Below are positions 39,447 to 48,400 of a stretch of 64,000 nt of DNA, piece after piece. This DNA comes from Aporrectodea caliginosa. Lineage: Eukaryota; Annelida; Clitellata; Crassiclitellata; Lumbricidae. Made by a program: the position numbers and the translations under genes. The notes beneath the pieces are model-generated. The model worked only from the letters and a program-made list of their open reading frames with translations, was not told the DNA's origin and did not search any database. The stretch lies in NCBI GenBank assembly GCA_020284085.1, contig JACEVL010000833.1, positions 227,001-291,000 on the forward strand, in the 5' to 3' direction. The number at the start of each line of letters is the position of its first letter. The stretch's first letter is position 1.

Positions 39447-42400
39447 GTCTCTGTGTGTGTGCATGTGTCTGTCTGTCTGTGTCTCTGTGTGTGTGCATGT
39501 GTGTCTGTGTGCTTCTGCAACTCCAACGTCCTGTGGTCCAACAAAAAACTGTGCGATCACTAATCTACTGATAGAACACAAACTGTTATTTACGGTCGAC
39601 GTATTTTTATGCTTGGAGTCGGTTTCATAGATTGGTATTTGAATTTTAAAATCATTTTTATGTGTCATTATGCTGTTCAAGTAACATGTTACAGGTTTGT
39701 CTGATAGTTTGTGCATAGAAAGGATTTATTTTATTTTATAGTGTTGTATACATGTGTATGGTGCTGCCGTTAATTGTTTTAAATTGTTTTCCGTACAATA
39801 TTTAACACTTTAACAAAGATCTGCATTGGTTAAACTTTATGGTAATTTTAGTGGTTTATATAACTGTTTACTATAAGATAAACAGACTGTAGCATAAGGT
39901 CCAATATACACATGAATTATCGCACTGTATTGTGCTATGTGAGACAGATTTGTGTCAAGATAATTTCTGTGTTTTAATTTAAAATAAAATGTGTTCTCTT
40001 TAAGTAAGATATGTTGCTTGATGCTGTATTGTATTGTATAAGTAATATGCTTTACATGTGCTAAAATGTGCTATGTGTAAAATGAGTTATGTAAAAGATG
40101 TTTGAATGTGTTATGTTATACATGGGATATATTTATCATGTGTGAAGTGAGATGTGTTCTTTGCTATGGAAAGTCGGATATATAATGTTTCATGTGTTCC
40201 TATTTATTTACATATTTACGTCAACACGAGTGAACCCTACACTCTCATGGGTTGGTTAATCCCTTTGGAATAATCTTCCCATTGACATTCAATCTGTCCC
40301 TTTGAACTCTGCTCGAGCTACTTTTTCTAGCTTGTTAAGACCACCGCTCAGATCACTTGTACAGCCATGTTCTTAGCTCTGTTGAAGGGTTCCTAAAGTC
40401 TAGGTACATAGTTACATACATATTTGTAATATTTCACTGTATGGTGTTAATTACATTCGAAGTTGTACGTGATTTGAAACAGGTGTGTGTGCATAGCAGG
40501 TTGACTTGGACTGCATGAGAAAATAGTATGGTCAAGAAATTTCTTTCCTGTATATCCCTATTGCCATTTCTTTTCAACTGCCCATAAAACTTCATGCAAC
40601 TGGTCTGATTAGAATTCGCTATAGACTTAACATCCCTTTTATTTGATTCTATTGACTGGCTAGTTGATTAGATTTGAAATTGCCCACCACAGATTAGATT
40701 TGTAAACAACCCACATTCCTCGTCCACTGCAATGACTGTATTAATCTCTTGTTTACTGTAAGTTTCAATTTATCCAGAGAATTGCCGTCACTAAGTCACG
40801 TTCAGTATTTCCCTTCTCGCCGCGACCTTCTTGATAATGGCGACTTTATTGCGAAATAAGCTTGGCGCCATACAGTCGCCCCGGTTCAGGCTGAATGTCA
40901 GTCCTTCCTGTTCCAATAATCTTTTATTTCTTCTTCTTGCCCCAGACGCAGATTTGAAATTGTTTCTTGCACCAGGCGGCTGCATGATCCAAAGCTCATG
41001 GAATATGACGCCCACTCGTATACTGTGTTTATCTTACCAGGAGTGTATGGGTGTGTTTGCTTATTCGTCTCTTTGAGTATATGTCTTGGTTTGTGTGTGT
41101 GATGCACTTATTTATGAGTGTTTTATGACTATGTGCGGATGTCTAGTTTATTTGAGGAACAAGGATTTGAATCCCACGCCCAACCGGGAGACACTGAACA
41201 GTGCTCTGTCTAATTAGCTCTGTTAATTAATAAATCTGATCGTAAAATTTTGAATATGCGAAGTATGGCAGTATCTTTGCACATGTATGAATATTCATGA
41301 AGGAACTAATTAATGCGCATATGTCGAAATATATGTGTTGTTTAAATATCAAGTTTCGTCGATATGTACATGTAGGCGTTGGAATGCCTGGCATACATGT
41401 ATGCGTGCATTCATGTATATATGTAATTGTTCGTCATCAGTTGCTGATGCCAGCCAATTGGCGGCGATGGGTACGAATAAATGACTTCCATTGTCCTCGG
41501 TCATTTGTCAAGTCCATTGCTCCCCTTAGTGTTATTTCGAGTGATGTTGTGTCCTCGTTTATATTGTCTATCCAGCCTAGTGTAACATGACTAATATTTT
41601 AGAATTGATGAAGATGGGATTCATAGGTTCCTGAAACTATGTGAGGTCAAGTGACTATGTCAACTATGTGAGATGTTATGCAATGTCTTTATCAAATGTA
41701 GATGAGTGGAGTTGCAAACATGTTCTTTAAGTTTAAAGTTACTGGGATGAATTGTGTTTCTCTGGCCTGATGTTTGGTCTGGCATTTGGTCTGGCATTTG
41801 GTTTGCACTTGGTCTGACTTTTGTGTGCACATTATCATTGATTGGTTTTTCATTTCAGTGTTACAACTTGATGTTAATCGAAAGTATTCCAAAGGAGCCG
41901 CTGTGTTTTCACATGATTCCATTCGACTGCCCAAGAATTCAGTACACTGTGAAGGTACGGTAATCACGTTAAACGTATTGCAATTGCAATTACTTTTGGA
42001 ATGTAATTTCTGACAAAGGACCAAAAGTACTGGTGGACTGTGACTTTGCTAGGTGGCTGTTTTTCTCGTTATCGTTACTGTGTTGCTGGTGATTTTCCTG
42101 ACCATAATTTATATTTTGCTTAATCATTTCCTAATCTTCATTTGTCTTTTGCTGATTCTTTTCCTGACCATTTATGTGTTGCTGATTATCTTGCTTGCCT
42201 TAACTGCCAGCAGGTGAAAAGAGTTCTGTTTGTTTTTGTTTAGGGTCTCTAATAAGCATTGGTGATTATTTGATATGCCTGGTGATTTGACTGTGAATTT
42301 TGTTGTTGTATTAAATGCAGGCAAGAAGTCTTGATCAGAAGCGACTGTGGTGTCAACATCTAAAGCAGTTGATCCTCGACAACTATGCAGCCGCCATTCC

Positions 42401-45400
42401 AGAAAAAGCCAAGGAACTCGTCATGACACTTGGAAAAAGTCGGGAAGAAGGTGAGCAAGGTTTTTTGCAATATCTAACACTTGGAAGAAAGTAGGGATGA
42501 GGGTGAGCAAGGCTTCCAGGAATAATTAACACGTGGAAAAAGTTGGAAAGAAGGTGAGCAAGGCTTATAGCAATATCTAACACTTGGAAAAAAGTACCAG
42601 AGATGATGAGCAAGTCTTGTAACAATATCTGACACTTGAAATAAAGTAGCAAAGAAGATAGTATCGCATATTCATTTATTCATTTACGCTTGCTGTCATA
42701 ACCCAGCAAGTTACAAAATTCTACCGTACGAACAAACAAAGCTTCTAGCTATGCCTGACACTTGAAAAGGGTAGCAAATAAGGTGAGCAAGACTTCTAAC
42801 AATGTCTTGCTTATGAGGTGTACCTGTAAGGGTCCTAAACGGCTCTGTGTTAACAGCCAAATACGTACACAGATACACTTGCCTAGACATATACCGGGTA
42901 TGCAGAAGCAGAGTCACTGTCCTTTTAAAACTTCTAGTAAATTGTGTGTTTTCAGTCGTTAATGTTCGTAACTTTTTGCAGAGATGTTGGGTTCATCAAT
43001 GGAGAATGTGGACCATGTTCGAAAGCAGCACAGCGCTCCACAGTACCTACAGAAGAGAAGACGCAAATCGGCTGGACTTATACCCGGTAAGCATCTGGCG
43101 GCTGCTAAATTATTACAGTTCTTCTTTCTGCTTAGTAACCGAAGTCATTTGAATGTTCTAGGCTGTCTATGCTATTAAGCGGCATTGTATTGTATTGTAT
43201 TTGAACACTTGTTATAGCGCCCCTTCCAGATTCCTAATCAGAGGCGCTCCCGACTACTGCGCGGACGCTGAATCGAAGTTTCACGCCGAAGCGCATGAGC
43301 AATTGCGAGTGAAGGACTTGCATTGATATTGCATTATACATGTATTGTATGTATTTTATGGATCGATCTTTTGGGTCATTGATCTTATTATGGCTTTGCT
43401 TTAGTACACCATCAGTTAATGCCTTGTGCATTAGAAACCTGTGTGAATGAAGTTACTAACTAACAAGTCCGGAGCACAAAGATAATTTTTTTAAGTTACC
43501 TGAATTTCTAACTATTATTTATGGTATTTTTCAGAGTTCAAGTTGAAGCCCAGAAGTGGTGAGTAATATTTCTATATTTTAGATATTACTGTGAATTAAA
43601 CTCACATGCATTCAATTAACTTTTGTTTAGAGAAATTTCCTCAGAAATTGTATGCACAGAGTAGCTTAAAGCCATTTTGACATAATTTCTATCGGGTTCC
43701 ACCACAGTATTAATACCATTAAATGCCACCACATTTATAAGACTCGCTCACCCTTGCTGCTCTGGGTGAAAAGTTGCCCCACGAAGACAGTGTAAGCCGG
43801 TCAGTTGGTCCAAGGCTTGATTGTCAGCTGAAATCTGTTTCCCCTCAGGCTGTAGGTGGACCATTCCAATCATGGAAAGGTGGAAAGGTTACATAAACGT
43901 GCAACCAGAACCATTTAAAGCGCAGTGTATCCATGGATACACCAAATGAAATGAGAAATAACACCAACTCAACAACAGTCATTCTCCAAGCTTCCAAGAT
44001 TTATCGAGCAAATTCTGCATTTAGACAAAATAATCTGCCAAAATGACTGTCAACTTCCAACATAGCTGCTGACGTACACAGAACTCAATCAATTTCTCTC
44101 TGTTACATTTAAATTTGAGTGCATCAGGATGTATCTACATGTGATGTTTGGTTGGATTAGCCTTGGATTAGTTGACTGGTTTATTAATTTGCCTGCCAGT
44201 CAGTTAATTATCTGACTGACTGCCAGATTTGAGAAAGCTTGTGTTTATCCAGTCCTAGCACTGGAATTGGTTATTGATTCAGTCTTTCTTGTGTATAAAA
44301 AGTCAGAAATTACTAATTGCATTTGTGTTTTCTTTAAGGTCCCAGAAAGAGTGAACCGTCGACTCAAGCAGGTCCACTTTTGGTGAGCTAAACTATCTAT
44401 TCTGCATATTATGCACCTTTTTGTGTTTGCTTCTTCATACGTGCTTTGCGGAAAATAATCTCGTGCCTTTGACAAAGCTTTCGCTGAGTGCATTTCAATT
44501 CATGTTGAAGTTTGCAATTTGTTACTGAAACACAACCCAACTCAAACTTTGTGGCCCAGCTTAGAAGTTTTACTATTGTCAGCCCATCTTTTTATAATAA
44601 ACTACCTTGCAATCCGCGACTTGAGCTGCTTGGTCTTTCTTCGCCACAGTTCCGCAAACGCTTGAAAACCATTTTATTCGATTGTGGATTTGTTTTGTCA
44701 GGTATAGAGTTCCTGTAAGTTGTTTTTCTTGAAGTGGTGCTATATAAATTTTCAATTATGGTTACAACTGTTTTTAATATTTTCTCATTGTTTAGTCTCC
44801 ACAAGTAAGAAGAAACTCTGATATTGTGGAATTCCTTGGTGAAGCTTTGAAGAGTAAAGAAAAGTCTGGGCTGAGTCCGAGATTGGTTAGTACGATTTAC
44901 TCTCAACCATCCTAGTGGATTATTACCAATATACACAGACTGTGCATTTGGAAAGGCAAACATAAAAACATTATTTGTTTATGACATATTTGTTTATGAA
45001 GAAATATACTTACTGAGACACTTACTGTATTCAGTTTGGTACATTGCAGTGATTGCACAGGTTTACTTTTATAAGTTACAGAGGAGTAATCATAGACCAC
45101 AGGTTAGTGCAGACATGTATCGTATATTCATATCGTCGGTCATCAATAGAAATTTCTCTGGAGCCTTGGGTTGTATGACAGGCCATTTACTTAAGTTGTC
45201 CTTTTCAGTACTGTGAGTTCATTTCAGAAAGAATGAAGAGGATGTAGATATTACTAACGCTTCTAATTAATGCAGTGATTAATGCAATCACAGTTGATTA
45301 TATTCTTACCATCAGGACTCCCAAGGGTCCAGAGCATGGTAATCCTCGGGGTGGTCATGACTGAACGTATCGGCTTTGAAATGCATATAAAACGCATATG

Positions 45401-48400
45401 TGTCCAAGGTAGAAAGTCGATGTATGCTCTGTGCATCATGACGACACATGGCCTTGCAGGACCAATGCTACATGATGTTGTGCGAATGACCACTGTGTCC
45501 CGCTTGTTATACGCGTCACTGGCATGGTGGGGTTTTGCGGGGCAGCAGGAGCGCAATAGACTACAGTCCGTGATGGACCGTCTGGTCCGACTACGCTACC
45601 TTCCAGAGAGTAACCCAACATTAGAACAGTTGTATAGAACGGCAGATGGGAACTTCTTTACTGCTACCTTGGCGGACCCAGCCATGTTCTGAACCCGCTC
45701 CTCCCTCCTGTGAAGACACTCCCCTATTCCCTGCATCCCAGACCACATGACCGAATTGTCCCACAGGCTGACAACTTAATGAGAAAAACGTTTTTAACAA
45801 GAATGCTTTATAATGTGTAATTTCATGTAAACCAAAGTGCGGTTATGCAGTTAGATGAATAAAGAATATACTTACTTACTTACTTAATAAGAATTTCATA
45901 ACGTTCTGTGCTATTCATGCAGTTGTGTTACCTATGAAACTGAGGTTCTTCATTGTGAGCTCAAGTGATTTATCAAACATTAGCAATTGTTGACACTGGC
46001 CCAATCAATATCTTAGCTGTTGGTCTCATACTAGTAGGATGTAAGCTGGAGTATTTAGCTTCTTAAGATAGTACACATGGAATTCATATTTAGCAAAATT
46101 GTAAGATTCTGAAGGATTTGTAGACTTTAATCTGCATTGGTGATATGTGTGGCTATCTGATTTAAGCAGTAATATGTACAACAAACCCCATGGCTTCAAT
46201 CGATGGTCTCTCTTCTTAGTTCTAAGCCAGACTGCAGTCTGAAAGCAAAGTCCATTGGACAGAACCAGTCTGGTTCATTGGAGTCCATGAGACCGAAAGA
46301 CCGGCTACACAGGGTAAACTGTCCGAAGAGGTTTGGACTTCAGCCAATACCTGATAAGTTTTGAGTGATTTATTTTTAATAATTTAAATGTTACAATGTT
46401 TCTCTTTCAGGGCCTGATGAAAAAAGCTTACTTCTGGTCAAAATACGGAAATGAAAACAGTAATTCCACACTTGATACAAGTGCGGAAAGCATCAAGAGT
46501 AGCTTGGCAGCTCACTCAGCAGAAGCTGTCTGTTCTTACAGCATCGCAAGCCAAAGCACTGACACTGACAGTTCGCTGGCAGAAAATTCTGATGGCCTGT
46601 CAGTGACAGAGGATGCTTCAAAACTGGGAGAACATTCTCCAACGAAGGACCGCATCCCAAAGGACTGGAAAACTGGTATCCCTGCAATTCGCGTAACAAG
46701 CATTGCCCACAAGGATTCCATCTGTATTTCGAAAACAAAGCACGCCAATTCCTCGTCGACGCTCAACAGCAAAGATCCGTGCCGAAAGCGATGCATCAAG
46801 ACGAAGTCAAAGTCCACGGTTGGACTTCATTCAGATCACGACTCTCAATTGTCCTGGTCAGTTGAAAAAGATCGACTAAGCGTTGCCAGAGATGACCATG
46901 GACTGTCCCCTGAATGCAACGCAACTGACTCTGTGGGACTACACAGTGACTTAAGTAAGGAAGGTAAGCGACCTTGTAACGCGCTACGTGTGGTTCTGAC
47001 TTCTGAGGACAATCTAAGTACCGATCTGCTGGCAGATCCGTCCACTGACGAAAGAAATGCTTTGGGCGATGATGCAAGTGAAACTGCCAGTGAAGCTGAT
47101 AACGTGAAGCCAGTGCATGGTAAACAGGGATCTTCAGATGATGTTCGGTGCCAAAGGGTCCAGGAGCAGAGCGGAGACAAAGAAGTGCTGGAAACTTCTT
47201 CTGATTGGTTGTGTTCAAAATGTGGCTGCACCCTTCCACCTTTCGACGTGGATAAGTCGTTGGCTTGTGATGACGGAGAGACGTTTAGTGACTACGGAAG
47301 ATTGTCACCGCTTTTGTGTTTGGAATGTGCGTCTAGTAAACTTGAAAGCGAGATGGCTCAGTTGGACGAGTGGTGCAGGGCTTCGGGGAACGACAGTGAT
47401 CAGAACGCTGGAAGCTCCTCGGAAGAGTCGATTGAGAAGGAAGCCTTGGGAAGCGACGGAGGGAGTGATGGTTGCGACGACAAAGGCTACCAGATCCAGC
47501 TGGAGGACCGTTTGTACACTTTGAAAGAAGACCAACTGGAGGAGCTCACTAAGCAATTGATGAGATCACAGGAGATGCTTCTGAACTCAGGAGAAGGTCA
47601 TGCCATGGCAGCTGGAAATGCAGGACTAGGTGGAATGGACTTACCTTTTGTAGTGTCATCTGCTGGTTCAGATGGCAGTTGTTTATTTAATGTACAGCAA
47701 ATGAAGCAGGAAGTGGAAGAGAATGGTGTAAGCTCCCATTCCAGTTCGGAGACTGATTCTAGGAAGTCTGCGGAGGAAGCGGAAGGATCCGTTAACGGAA
47801 TAGTGGACTCGTTACGGAGCACGGTTGCGCATTTTCTATCAAAACTAACGCATAAGAACTCAGTGGAACCGGGAAGGTGTAGCCCTGGCAGCCCAAGGCG
47901 TGGTACGTCACATGGAGATGGTGGCGAATCACCAAAGACCCCATCGCATTCCAAGGATATGCGATACCGGTTTGTATATTCCCTGGCAAGGGCTTACAGC
48001 AGCAGATCGAAGCAGCTGGAAGTGGGCCATGATGGGAACCAGGAGAAGCTGAAAGTGGAGAAGGACAGAGGCCAGCAGCTGACGGTCCTCCTCAAAGGTA
48101 AGGAGCTCGGAAGCGAGATAATAGGCGAGCGCATGGCACAGGCAACCCCGCATACGCTAGACAGGACGCTGTCACTTGTGCAGCATAGGAATGGAAAACG
48201 GAAAACTCGTGCCACAAGGAACGACGGCTCCAAGTCGCCTGCGATTGGCACAAAAGAGGCATTGTCAGACAAAGAAAACGCCGACCAACCAGTCAGAGGA
48301 AGTGATTCCAGCCTTCCAGTGGAAAACACTCTAGACATGGCTTCTGGTATCTGTTCTGCTTCCGTTCTGGACAACCACGATGTCCACAGCAGTGGAAAGG

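Noticed and set aside
45282..45692. A 136-codon frame as a host gene or RhoGEF exon
   Set aside because: The protein is the C-terminus of a LINE reverse transcriptase, followed by a LINE 3' tail; it lies in intron 13.
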